From: an alpha proteobacterium SCGC AAA536-K22
GTDB lineage: Bacteria > Pseudomonadota > Alphaproteobacteria > Puniceispirillales > Marisalimonadaceae
Length of the DNA: 64,000 bases
NCBI GenBank assembly: GCA_000421325.1
Contig: ATWQ01000001.1
Coordinates: 1-64,000, forward strand
Direction of reading: 5' to 3'
Of this stretch, positions 8,430 through 16,004 are shown piece after piece. A program made the position numbers and the translations under genes. Below the pieces are notes generated by a model. The model was not told the origin of the DNA and did no database searches. It saw only the letters and a program-made list of their open reading frames with translations. Positions within the stretch are counted from its first letter, which is position 1, and every line of letters starts with the position of its first letter.

Positions 8430-9134
8430 ATGAAAGATAAATGTATTTTAGTTACAGGAAGTTCTAGTGGAATAGGTGAGGCGATAACTACTAAACTACT
8501 TGATTTGGGAGCCAAAGTATTCGGAATTGCTCGAGATCATAAAAAATCTGCAATAAAAAATGATAATTATATTACATATACTTTTGATATTAGCGACTTA
8601 AGAAACTTAGAAAAAAATATAAAATCAATATTAAAAGACTATCCGGAAATTAATGGTTTAGTAAGTAATGCAGGTTATGGTGAGTTTGGTCCTCTCGAAA
8701 ATTTTTCTATCGATCAAATTGATAATTTTATTTCAATGAACTTAACTTCTCACTTAGTTATAACTAAAAGCTTACTCCCACATTTCAAAAAAATAAAAAA
8801 AGGGGATATAATATTTATAGGATCTGAAGCTGGATTGTCAGGAGCAAAAAATGGAAGTCTTTATTGTAGCTCAAAATTTGGCTTAAGGGGTTTTGCACAA
8901 TCATTAAGTAAAGATGTTGCAAGTAATAATATTCGTGTATGCATAATAAATGCAGGTATGGTTAGAACAAATTTCTTTGAAAATTTAAATTTCTTGCCTG
9001 GGGATGATATAGAAAACGCTATAAGTGTTGATGACATATCAAATTCGGTTGCTAATATTTTAACACTTAATAGAAATACGGTTGTAGATGAAATTAATTT
9101 GTCGCCAGCAAAAAAAGTAGTTAGGTTTAAATAA
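8430..9134 (+). CDS. SDR-family oxidoreductase (SPL-linked)
   Basis: This 234-aa classical short-chain dehydrogenase has the cofactor motif VTGSSSGIG (8-16), the NAG motif (VSNAGYG), a catalytic Ser in FIGSEAG and YCSSK. It lacks a membrane segment. It follows the SPL-like gene by 18 bp and precedes a secreted rhodanese by 19 bp. The conserved neighbourhood suggests it belongs to the SPL/nucleosidase run rather than to central metabolism, but the substrate is unknown. Confidence 0.8.
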   Translation: MKDKCILVTGSSSGIGEAITTKLLDLGAKVFGIARDHKKSAIKNDNYITYTFDISDLRNLEKNIKSILKDYPEINGLVSNAGYGEFGPLENFSIDQIDNFISMNLTSHLVITKSLLPHFKKIKKGDIIFIGSEAGLSGAKNGSLYCSSKFGLRGFAQSLSKDVASNNIRVCIINAGMVRTNFFENLNFLPGDDIENAISVDDISNSVANILTLNRNTVVDEINLSPAKKVVRFK

Positions 9135-9153
9135 TTAATTATGGTTAATTTTT

Positions 9154-9561
9154 ATGGTAAATAGAACGTATATACTTTTTATAATCTTTTTTTTAATTAT
9201 TAGATCTGCATTTGCAGAAGTTATTGATATAAATAATGATCAAATAAAAGAATTAATGAAAAGAAACACTCCAATAATAGATATCAGAACAAGTCCTGAA
9301 TGGGATCAGACTGGGGTTATTCCTAATAGTTTGTTACTCACTTTTTTTGATGATAATGGAAAATATAATTTTCAAAGTTGGTACAATAAATTAATAAACA
9401 TTACTAAAAAAGATCAGCCTATTATTTTGATTTGTAGAAGTGGCAGAAGAACTAAAATAGTTGCGGAAATGATAAATAAAAAATTTGATTATGAAGTATA
9501 CAATGCAAAATATGGAATCAAATCTTGGATTAAATCTAATTTGAAAACTGTAAAACCTTAA
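9154..9561 (+). CDS. Exported rhodanese-domain protein
   Basis: This 135-aa protein has a clear Sec signal peptide (hydrophobic residues 5-17, cleavage after SAFA). It is followed by a single rhodanese domain with the DIRTSPEW motif and an active-site loop CRSGRR with Cys94. It is therefore a periplasmic sulfurtransferase-like protein. It ends only 4 bp from the convergent class V aminotransferase gene, leaving no room for a separate terminator. Confidence 0.82.
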   Translation: MVNRTYILFIIFFLIIRSAFAEVIDINNDQIKELMKRNTPIIDIRTSPEWDQTGVIPNSLLLTFFDDNGKYNFQSWYNKLINITKKDQPIILICRSGRRTKIVAEMINKKFDYEVYNAKYGIKSWIKSNLKTVKP

Positions 9562-9565
9562 TTGA

Positions 9566-10819
9566 TCAATTACATATTTCTTTTATTGCAATTAGAAACT
9601 GGTTAACTTCTTCAATTGAATTGTAATGGCATAAAGAAACTCTAACACAACTATCTTGTTTCAATGGATTTAATATATTTCCAGAGTAATGATCTGCTTT
9701 TCTGAGATGGGTTCTTATACCTTCATTATTAAGTTTTTTAACTATTTCAGCAGATGGCATATCGTCAACGTAAATTGATACAAGTCCCTCTCTTGCAGGA
9801 TTGTCTAATCCACCAATTATATTAACTTTATCAATCTGAGACAAACCAGGTATATTACCATTACCAAATATCATTGTATCAGTTAAACTTTTTTCATGTT
9901 TATGAATAGCCTTACCTGCTGCAAGAAATTTGTCCCTTCTATTATTACTATTTGTAAAAAATTCACCTAACCATTCAAAATATGAAACTACTTCTGATAA
10001 TGTCGCGTAAGCACCAGTGTCTCTCGTTCCTAGTTCCCAAGTTTCTTGTGGACCATCAATTAACATATCATGAGGTAAGTTTGTTAATTTGTTAGAAATC
10101 CAGGCTAACCCATATCCATGTCTTGAAAACATTTTGTAGGGAGAGATTACGTAAGCGTCTATATCGTAACTATCAATGTCTATTTGACCATGAGCAGCAT
10201 GTTGAATTCCATCTACGATAATGAAACAATTAGGAGAAACATCTTTAATTTCTTTTGCAATTTTTTTTATATCCATACCCATGCCAGTAACTGGCGATGT
10301 ATGTAGAATTGTTGCTACCTTTGTATCTTTAGTAATATACTTTGAATATTGTTTGCTGCACACTAAACCTTTTTCATCATTATGTGGAATTAAGACGTGA
10401 TTTTTCCCAGAAATCTTAGACCATCTTGAACAAGCACTTCTTGTAGCAGGATGTTCTACTGTGGATCCTAATACTATTCCATCATTATCTGTTCCTAAAC
10501 ATGCATTCATAATAATTCTAAATAATAATTCAGTTCCACTTTCTCCAACAAAAAATTGACCTGAAGAAGCATTCATAAAAATTCTCATATCTTCTTTGGC
10601 TTTATGAATAGTCTTTACAAGTTCGTGTGAACCAGCATTGTCTCTTCCTTGATTGTCAGGAATTGCAGCATAGTTCATTGAACATTTTACTACTGATTTA
10701 AGAGTTAATGCTCCACCAGCATTCTCAAAAAAAACTCTTTTTCCCTGAACTGGACATTCTTCTATTTGTTCAAATTTATTACGAATATCGTCTAAGATTT
10801 GGTTTGATAATTCTTGCAT
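9566..10819 (-). CDS. Class V aminotransferase / cysteine desulfurase-like PLP enzyme
   Basis: I prefer the ATG at 10819 (417 aa) over the GTG three codons upstream. Family marks are FFENAGGA near the N terminus, TVEHPATRS, IIVDGIQHAAHG (PLP-binding Asp and His), and ISPYKMFSRHG with the Schiff-base lysine near residue 229. TWELGTRDTGAYA corresponds to the C-terminal substrate region. This is the CsdA/isopenicillin-epimerase-like branch. There are no iron-sulfur scaffold genes nearby, so a true desulfurase role is not supported by context. It lies 164 bp downstream of pal. Confidence 0.78.
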   Translation of the reverse strand: MQELSNQILDDIRNKFEQIEECPVQGKRVFFENAGGALTLKSVVKCSMNYAAIPDNQGRDNAGSHELVKTIHKAKEDMRIFMNASSGQFFVGESGTELLFRIIMNACLGTDNDGIVLGSTVEHPATRSACSRWSKISGKNHVLIPHNDEKGLVCSKQYSKYITKDTKVATILHTSPVTGMGMDIKKIAKEIKDVSPNCFIIVDGIQHAAHGQIDIDSYDIDAYVISPYKMFSRHGYGLAWISNKLTNLPHDMLIDGPQETWELGTRDTGAYATLSEVVSYFEWLGEFFTNSNNRRDKFLAAGKAIHKHEKSLTDTMIFGNGNIPGLSQIDKVNIIGGLDNPAREGLVSIYVDDMPSAEIVKKLNNEGIRTHLRKADHYSGNILNPLKQDSCVRVSLCHYNSIEEVNQFLIAIKEICN

Positions 10820-10849
10820 TATGAACACTCAAATTTGAAATTATATAGG

Positions 10850-10919
10850 ATTGTAATTAAATATTTTTTAGACAGATAAATAATCTAAGTAAAGACAATA
10901 ATTACAATTATAAGGAGGT
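10850..10919. other. Inverted repeat with a Shine-Dalgarno-like core in the pal to aminotransferase spacer
   Basis: ATTGTAATTA (10850-10859) and TAATTACAAT (10899-10908) are perfect 10-bp complements separated by 39 nt. Immediately after lies aaggaggt on the plus strand, but no reading frame follows it. On the minus (transcribed) strand this reads acctcctt, identical to the anti-SD end of 16S rRNA. Function unknown. Confidence 0.4.
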
Positions 10920-10983
10920 ATCAATTAAGCTGATTAAATTTTAGTTTATTATAAATATGTTATATTAATGATATATATTAAAA

Positions 10984-11502
10984 TTAATCAATAATGGTTA
11001 CAGCACGTCTATTTTTTGACCAGGCCATTCCATTCGAGCCAACAACTGCAGGCTTTTCTTTTCCATAAGAAATCACTTTAATTCTGTCCGGATCAATTCC
11101 ATTTATGACTAAATAATCTCTTACAGCAGTTGCTCTTTGCTCACCTAAGGCTAAGTTGTACTCACGAGTACCTCTTTCATCACAATGGCCTTCAACAATA
11201 AAGTTCATATCTGTGTTAGCTCTTAAGAATCTTGATTGTGCATCCAGCATTATTTTAGCACTTGAGTCTAATTTAGCTGAGTCATAGTCAAATAAAACTC
11301 TATCACCAACCGCAATTAATTTATCTGAGGCTGATTGCTTAGCTTGAGCAAATAAACTTTTCTTTTTATCAACTGAGCTTGAAGCTGAAGCAGACCCACT
11401 TGAAGATGATGCAGTACTACCTGTAACTACTTTTTGAGATGCAGTCTCACAAGCTGAAAGTAAAGCCACAGCTCCAATTAAAGCAATAATATTCTTATTC
11501 AT
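10984..11502 (-). CDS. pal: Peptidoglycan-associated lipoprotein Pal
   Basis: The 172-aa protein has a lipoprotein signal peptide with lipobox LSAC (Cys18), a Ser/Ala-rich linker, and an OmpA-like peptidoglycan-binding domain from about residue 65 (VLFDYDSAKLD, VEGHCDERGTREYN, ISYGKEKP). Pal anchors the outer membrane to the cell wall and works with TolB. Usually it sits in tolQRAB-pal; here no tol gene is near. Its start overlaps the stop of an 88-aa unknown gene by 8 bp, so expression is coupled to that gene. Confidence 0.93.
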   Translation of the reverse strand: MNKNIIALIGAVALLSACETASQKVVTGSTASSSSGSASASSSVDKKKSLFAQAKQSASDKLIAVGDRVLFDYDSAKLDSSAKIMLDAQSRFLRANTDMNFIVEGHCDERGTREYNLALGEQRATAVRDYLVINGIDPDRIKVISYGKEKPAVVGSNGMAWSKNRRAVTIID

Positions 11503-11761
11503 TTGATTTTCCTGTAGAGTAACCTTTGTTTATAATTTTTGTGAATAACCTGGAAACTGAATTATGAGGTTTTTCACAATGTTTTGCATCAGTAATAAAT
11601 CTGTCATTAATTGCAAATTCGCTTAAAACAATTTCTCCTGAATTTTCAGATTTAAGTTTATAATGCAATATACCATTTAATAATTTTTTACCAGTTATAG
11701 AATAAACTATATCTAAGTTATCCTTTTTAAAAATTTTTGTATTTAATTCAATTTCGGTCAT
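11495..11761 (-). CDS. Hypothetical protein upstream of pal, 88 aa
   Basis: Not recognised. It is a soluble-looking protein with beta-rich sequence (KDNLDIVYSITGKKLLNGIL, HYKLKSENSGEIVLSEF) and a basic C terminus. It has no signal peptide, so it is unlikely to be an envelope protein despite the overlap of its last codons with the pal start. The translational coupling and clean ATG start argue that it is real. It may be a cytoplasmic regulator or a lineage-specific protein. Confidence 0.55.
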   Translation of the reverse strand: MTEIELNTKIFKKDNLDIVYSITGKKLLNGILHYKLKSENSGEIVLSEFAINDRFITDAKHCEKPHNSVSRLFTKIINKGYSTGKSNE

Positions 11762-11935
11762 TGATAAGATCCTTCGCCAAAGAAATTTACAATACCATTT
11801 TTTTTATTAGGGAGCGGCCACCTAAACTTAGAAAAATTAAAACTAATTAAGACACTATAAAAAGTCCAATTATATATTTCACGTTTCGGGAATATATATA
11901 GTTGATTTTTACATGAGTTTTTATTTTAAATGAGC

Positions 11936-11982
11936 AATGTGAGCTCAGATTATTTTCCAACTAGCATGTCTGAGTTCACATT
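11936..11982. promoter_or_regulatory. Paired TGAG(C/T)TCA palindromes forming a 14-bp inverted repeat
   Basis: AATGTGAGCTCAGA (11936-11949) and TCTGAGTTCACATT (11969-11982) are complementary over 14 bp with one G-U pair and a 19-nt spacer. Each arm is itself a near-palindrome, TGAGCTCA and TGAGTTCA, with centres 31 bp apart, about three helical turns. That suits two operator half-sites bound by a dimeric regulator, or an RNA hairpin in the leader. Confidence 0.6.
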
Positions 11983-12026
11983 TAATTAACATGATAATAA
12001 ATAAATATAGCCAATTTTCAAGCTTT

Positions 12027-12057
12027 CAACTAGTTTTTCTTTATCTATAACTAGTTG
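12027..12057 (+). promoter_or_regulatory. Hairpin abutting the Shine-Dalgarno of the 12070 gene
   Basis: CAACTAGTT (12027-12035) and AACTAGTTG (12049-12057) form a perfect 9-bp stem with a 13-nt loop. The last base of the stem is the first G of the ggagg ribosome binding site (12057-12061), which is 8 nt from the TTG start. Each arm also contains the palindrome AACTAGTT, so it could be a DNA operator instead. Confidence 0.5.
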
Positions 12058-12069
12058 GAGGATTAGTAA

Positions 12070-12558
12070 TTGGGGGAAAAAGGAAGCGATTTTTTACAAA
12101 ATAATTTTTTATCTATTTGGCATCATTTTCTATTGTTTGAAATTGAAAGATCTAAAGCGGCTGTAAAAGCATGGGGCAATGCAAATGGTTACTTAGTCTT
12201 TCAAGTGATTGCTTGGCATCATGTTGTAATATTAACAGCAAAGTCAGACTCAAAGTTTAGAGATGACGCCGTAAAATTATGGAACAAATACAGTAAAATT
12301 GGATTTGAAACTAACTCAGTACTAACATACACTTTAATATCAGAGTTAACGTCATTAAGTATTGAAACAGTTAGAAGACAAGTAAAAAAATTAGTAGATA
12401 ATAATTGGGTTGCTTATTCAAAAAAAAATGGTGTTACATTTAATCCAAATGAAGAGAATAATAATTATTTAGCAAATACTTTTAATAAAAAAGAGGTTGA
12501 TAATCTAGGAGATTTTTTAGATTTAATAGTCAAAAAAAAGTTTAATTTAAGCAATTAA
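12070..12558 (+). CDS. Winged-helix transcriptional regulator
   Basis: I accept the TTG start because of the strong ggagg 8 nt upstream. The 162-aa protein has a helical N-terminal half (NFLSIWHHFLLFEIERSKAA). A helix-turn-helix with wing follows at about residues 88-126 (LISELTSLSIETVRRQVKKLV, then WVAYSKKNGVTF), similar to MarR/Crp-type wHTH but not clearly either. It is followed after 12 bp by an SDR gene in the same operon. The palindromes in its leader suggest autoregulation (inference). Confidence 0.65.
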   Translation: MGEKGSDFLQNNFLSIWHHFLLFEIERSKAAVKAWGNANGYLVFQVIAWHHVVILTAKSDSKFRDDAVKLWNKYSKIGFETNSVLTYTLISELTSLSIETVRRQVKKLVDNNWVAYSKKNGVTFNPNEENNNYLANTFNKKEVDNLGDFLDLIVKKKFNLSN

Positions 12559-12570
12559 AAGGAAGAAAAT

Positions 12571-13329
12571 TTGGAAATTACAAATAAAGTTATAGTTGTG
12601 ACTGGAGGAGCAGGAGGAATTGGGTTAGCTATAGCTAAAGAATTTATAAAACAAGGCCCTAAGATAGTAATTCTGGTAGATATTAGTTTTAAAAATTTTA
12701 ACTTTAAAGATAAAAAAATTTTATGTGAGCAATGTGACGTTACTAATGAATCAAGCATTCAAAATTTAATTGATAAAATCAATCTTGATTTTGGGTTAAT
12801 TGATATTTTTTGTTCTAATGCTGGAATTCTCTCTTTGGGTAGTGAGCAATCGTCAAACGAAGATTGGAGTAAAAACTGGAATTTACATGTTATGTCCCAT
12901 GTTTTTGCAGCAAAGAAACTATTACCAGACATGTTAAGAAGAGGCAGTGGATATTTTGTTAATACTGCATCTGCTGCTGGGTTATTAAGTCATATTGATT
13001 CTATTACATATTCCACTACAAAACACGCAGCCATTGGTCTAGCTGAATGGCTGGCAATTACATATGGAAAAGAAGGTATAGGTGTTTCAATATTGTGTCC
13101 ACAGGCTGTCGAAACGGCAATGACAAAAGGAAGAGAAAAAGAAGTTTCTGCTTTGGATGGTATGATGAAGCCTGAAGATGTAGCAATAGATGTTATAAAC
13201 GCCATTAAGGATGAAGTTTTTTTGATTTCTCCTCATGATGAGGTTGTTGGTTATTTTCAAAACAAAGCTAATAACTATTCAAGGTGGATTGGTGGAATGC
13301 AGAAATTAAGGCAAACACTCAAATCTTAG
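12571..13329 (+). CDS. SDR-family oxidoreductase
   Basis: The 252-aa protein has TGGAGGIG at residues 11-18, CSNAGI, NTASAAG and the catalytic YSTTK near residue 147, so it is a classical SDR. The TTG start is supported by ggaag 6-7 nt upstream. It is co-directional with the wHTH regulator and ends 4 bp from the convergent DmlA-like gene. Given the L-fuconate dehydratase 2.7 kb away it could be a 2-keto-3-deoxy-sugar-acid dehydrogenase, but sequence alone does not show this. Confidence 0.8.
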   Translation: MEITNKVIVVTGGAGGIGLAIAKEFIKQGPKIVILVDISFKNFNFKDKKILCEQCDVTNESSIQNLIDKINLDFGLIDIFCSNAGILSLGSEQSSNEDWSKNWNLHVMSHVFAAKKLLPDMLRRGSGYFVNTASAAGLLSHIDSITYSTTKHAAIGLAEWLAITYGKEGIGVSILCPQAVETAMTKGREKEVSALDGMMKPEDVAIDVINAIKDEVFLISPHDEVVGYFQNKANNYSRWIGGMQKLRQTLKS

Positions 13330-13332
13330 AAT

Positions 13333-14403
13333 TTAAATTGCATCGGCTACTGCTGAACCACAACTAACAGTATTTGCCTTACCTCCCAAGTCACCAGTTC
13401 TATATGCTTCCTTTTCCAGAACTTCTTCAATAGCGCTAACAATATTGTGTGAAGCCTGCTTATGACCTAAATGCTCGAGCATCATTGCACCAGCCCAAAT
13501 CTGACCAATGGGGTTTGCAATACCTTTCCCAGCAATGTCGGGCGCAGACCCATGAACAGGCTCAAACAACGAAGGGAATTTTTTTTCTGGATTAATATTA
13601 CCAGACGGAGCTATTCCTATTGTTCCAGTACAAGCGGGGCCTAAATCTGATAAAATATCCCCAAATAAATTTGAAGCCACAACTACATTGAATTTATCAG
13701 GATTAAGTACAAAATGAGCACAAAGAATATCGATATGATATTTATCCCATTTCACATTAGTATATTTTTTAGCCATTTCTTCAACTCTTTCGTCCCAATA
13801 GGGCATAGTAATTGAGATCCCATTGGATTTGGTTGCTGATGTTAAGTGCTTTTTATGTGTATTTTGAGCTAATTCAAATGCAAATTTTAGCACTCTGTCT
13901 ACACCAATTCTTGACATTACTGTTTCTTGCATAACAATTTCTCTGTCAGTGTCAGGAAACATTTTTCCTCCTATTGATGAATACTCTCCTTCTGTATTTT
14001 CTCTTATAATGTAAAAATCTATATCTCCAGGGTTCCTATTAGCTAATGGTGAAGGAACACCAGGCATTAATTTTACTGGTCTGAGATTAATATATTGATC
14101 AAAATCTCTTCTGAACTTTAATAATGATCCCCAAAGAGATATATGATCAGGGATTTTCTCTGGCCATCCAACTGCCCCAAAAAATAGGGCATCATGAGAT
14201 CCAATTTGGGTTTTCCAGTCATCTGGCATCATTTGACCATGCTTAGAAAAATACTCATATGAACTGAAATCAAAGTGGTCAAAGTGAAGATTAATACCAT
14301 ATTTATTCGATATCACTTCCAACACTTTTAAAGCTTCTGGCATTACCTCAGTTCCTATTCCATCTCCTGGAATTACAGCAATATTATATTTATTTTTTGT
14401 CAT
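13333..14403 (-). CDS. Tartrate/D-malate dehydrogenase-like decarboxylating dehydrogenase
   Basis: The 356-aa protein belongs to the isocitrate/isopropylmalate dehydrogenase fold. VIPGDGIGTEVMPEAL opens it. The block ISLWGSLLKFRRDFDQYINLRPVKL is typical of the DmlA/TtuC branch, followed by RENTEGEYSSIGG. The metal-binding region is ASNLFGDILSDLGPA and the NAD-binding region EPVHGSAPDIAGKGIANP. It oxidises D-malate or tartrate-type acids with decarboxylation. It forms a minus-strand pair with a NIPSNAP gene 9 bp upstream. Exact substrate not settled. Confidence 0.82.
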   Translation of the reverse strand: MTKNKYNIAVIPGDGIGTEVMPEALKVLEVISNKYGINLHFDHFDFSSYEYFSKHGQMMPDDWKTQIGSHDALFFGAVGWPEKIPDHISLWGSLLKFRRDFDQYINLRPVKLMPGVPSPLANRNPGDIDFYIIRENTEGEYSSIGGKMFPDTDREIVMQETVMSRIGVDRVLKFAFELAQNTHKKHLTSATKSNGISITMPYWDERVEEMAKKYTNVKWDKYHIDILCAHFVLNPDKFNVVVASNLFGDILSDLGPACTGTIGIAPSGNINPEKKFPSLFEPVHGSAPDIAGKGIANPIGQIWAGAMMLEHLGHKQASHNIVSAIEEVLEKEAYRTGDLGGKANTVSCGSAVADAI

Positions 14404-14412
14404 AATGTATTC

Positions 14413-14748
14413 CTAGTTATTTTGATATGGTGTCCATGGAGCAGCCGTCATTAGTTTATTTTCTTGTGTTAATACAAGTGGTCGAAATTCAGTGGCAAAC
14501 TTCATAAAGTCTTTGTCATTATATATTATTTTCCATAATTCCCTTCTGGCATTGTCGTCCTCAAATTGCCAAACATGGATAATCTGATTTAAGGCACCTA
14601 CGTCACCAATATAATATCTTATTATATTTTTTTTATATTTTTGAAGAGCAGGCCATCCTAAATCTTGATAAACCTCTATTGCTTTAGATAATTTACCAAC
14701 ATGCAAAGTGTAAGTTCTTAATTCAAAAATGTTCAATATATCCTCCAA
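14413..14748 (-). CDS. NIPSNAP family protein
   Basis: This 111-aa single-domain ferredoxin-like dimeric barrel starts IFELRTYTLHVGKLSKAIEVY and has QIIHVWQFEDDNARRELW, both typical of NIPSNAP. In bacteria these small proteins often sit beside hydroxy-acid or aromatic catabolic enzymes, but a defined activity is lacking. It is the first gene of the pair with the DmlA-like enzyme and is divergent from lldD. Confidence 0.85.
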   Translation of the reverse strand: MEDILNIFELRTYTLHVGKLSKAIEVYQDLGWPALQKYKKNIIRYYIGDVGALNQIIHVWQFEDDNARRELWKIIYNDKDFMKFATEFRPLVLTQENKLMTAAPWTPYQNN

Positions 14749-14842
14749 TAAGAAATTTTTGGTTTTTTTACTAAGAAAGTATGATTGAGTTTTACTCTAT
14801 TATTAACTACTAATTATATATCAGAAAATATAAGGAAATTTA

Positions 14843-15982
14843 ATGGATATTTTAGAAATCAAAGATTTAGAAACTTTAGCTCAAAAAAGAGTTCCAAAAA
14901 TGTTTTTCGATTATGTAAATTCAGGTTCTTGGACTGAAACTACTTACAATGAAAACATATCTGATTTTCAAAAAATAAAACTAAGACAAAGAGTTGCAAT
15001 TGACATGTCAAATAGAACCATGGCAACTAAAATGGTTAATCAATCTGTTTCAATGCCTGTTGCTATAGCGCCTACAGGTCTTACAGGGATGCAAAGAGCA
15101 GATGGAGAAATATTAGCTGCCCAAGCAGCTGAAGAATTTGGAATTCCTTTTACTCTATCTACAATGAGTGTGTGCTCTATAGAAGCTGTTGCAGAAAAAA
15201 CAAAAAATCCATTTTGGTTTCAATTATATGTTATGAAAGATAAAAAATTTATGGCTGGTCTTATAGATAGAGCAAAAGAAGCTAAATGTAGTGCTTTAGT
15301 TTTAACACTAGACTTACAAATCTTAGGACAAAGACATAAAGATGTCAGAAATGGATTGTCTACGCCTCCTAAATTAATTCCAAAACACATTTATCAAGTT
15401 TTAACTAGGCCTATGTGGTGTTTAAGAATGCTTACTACCAAAAACCATTTTTTTGGTAATATTGTTGGGCATGTTGAAGGAATAAAAGATGTAAGATCTT
15501 TGGGTTCTTGGATAAGTACTCAATTTGATCAAAAGCTTGATTGGAAGGAAGTTGACTGGATTAGAAAGAGGTGGGGGGGCAAACTTATTATTAAAGGGAT
15601 TTTGGATTCTGAGGACGCGCTTTTAGCAGCAAAAACAGGAGCTGATGCGATTATTGTTTCTAATCATGGAGGAAGGCAACTTGATGGAGCATCTTCAACA
15701 ATTAATATTTTACCGGAGGTAGTTGATAAGGTTGGCAAGTTAGTTGAAGTCCATTTGGATGGTGGTATTAGATCTGGTCAAGATGTCATAAAAGCTATGT
15801 GCCTTGGAGCAAAGGGTACATATATTGGTAGAGCTTTTCTATATGGTTTAGGAGCTCTTGGAAAAGAAGGTGTAACCAAAGCTTTAGACATTATAAAAAC
15901 AGAAGCAGACATGACTATGGCTTTATGTGGAAAAAGAGATGTTCACGATTTAAATAGGGACAATATTTACACGCCTAGATAA
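14843..15982 (+). CDS. lldD: FMN-dependent L-lactate / alpha-hydroxy-acid dehydrogenase
   Basis: The 379-aa protein is a full-length FMN alpha-hydroxy-acid dehydrogenase: FDYVNSGSWTETTY near the N terminus, PVAIAPTGLTGM, FQLYVMKD, and the active-site SNHGGRQLDGASS with the base histidine, then DGGIRSGQDVIKA and YIGRAFLYGLGA for phosphate binding. L-lactate dehydrogenases of the respiratory type fit best, though glycolate- or mandelate-type substrates are possible. The L-fuconate dehydratase gene starts 22 bp downstream, so the two are likely co-transcribed. Confidence 0.85.
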   Translation: MDILEIKDLETLAQKRVPKMFFDYVNSGSWTETTYNENISDFQKIKLRQRVAIDMSNRTMATKMVNQSVSMPVAIAPTGLTGMQRADGEILAAQAAEEFGIPFTLSTMSVCSIEAVAEKTKNPFWFQLYVMKDKKFMAGLIDRAKEAKCSALVLTLDLQILGQRHKDVRNGLSTPPKLIPKHIYQVLTRPMWCLRMLTTKNHFFGNIVGHVEGIKDVRSLGSWISTQFDQKLDWKEVDWIRKRWGGKLIIKGILDSEDALLAAKTGADAIIVSNHGGRQLDGASSTINILPEVVDKVGKLVEVHLDGGIRSGQDVIKAMCLGAKGTYIGRAFLYGLGALGKEGVTKALDIIKTEADMTMALCGKRDVHDLNRDNIYTPR

Positions 15983-16004
15983 CTTATATAAGGCAAAAAT
16001 TTAA

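Larger units (their letters stand above)
11762..12069. other. 308-bp divergent regulatory region
   Basis: This spacer separates the minus-strand pal unit from the plus-strand winged-helix regulator. It contains no ORF of note but has two strong inverted-repeat elements (11936-11982 and 12027-12057), annotated separately. Three copies of CAACTAG or its complement lie at 11958, 12027 and 12051. The left half is plain AT-rich DNA that probably carries the promoter of the 88-aa/pal unit. Confidence 0.6.

Noticed and set aside
11816-11930. tRNA or riboswitch in the 308-bp spacer
   Set aside because: I found no cloverleaf or known aptamer core; only the two inverted repeats further right are supported.
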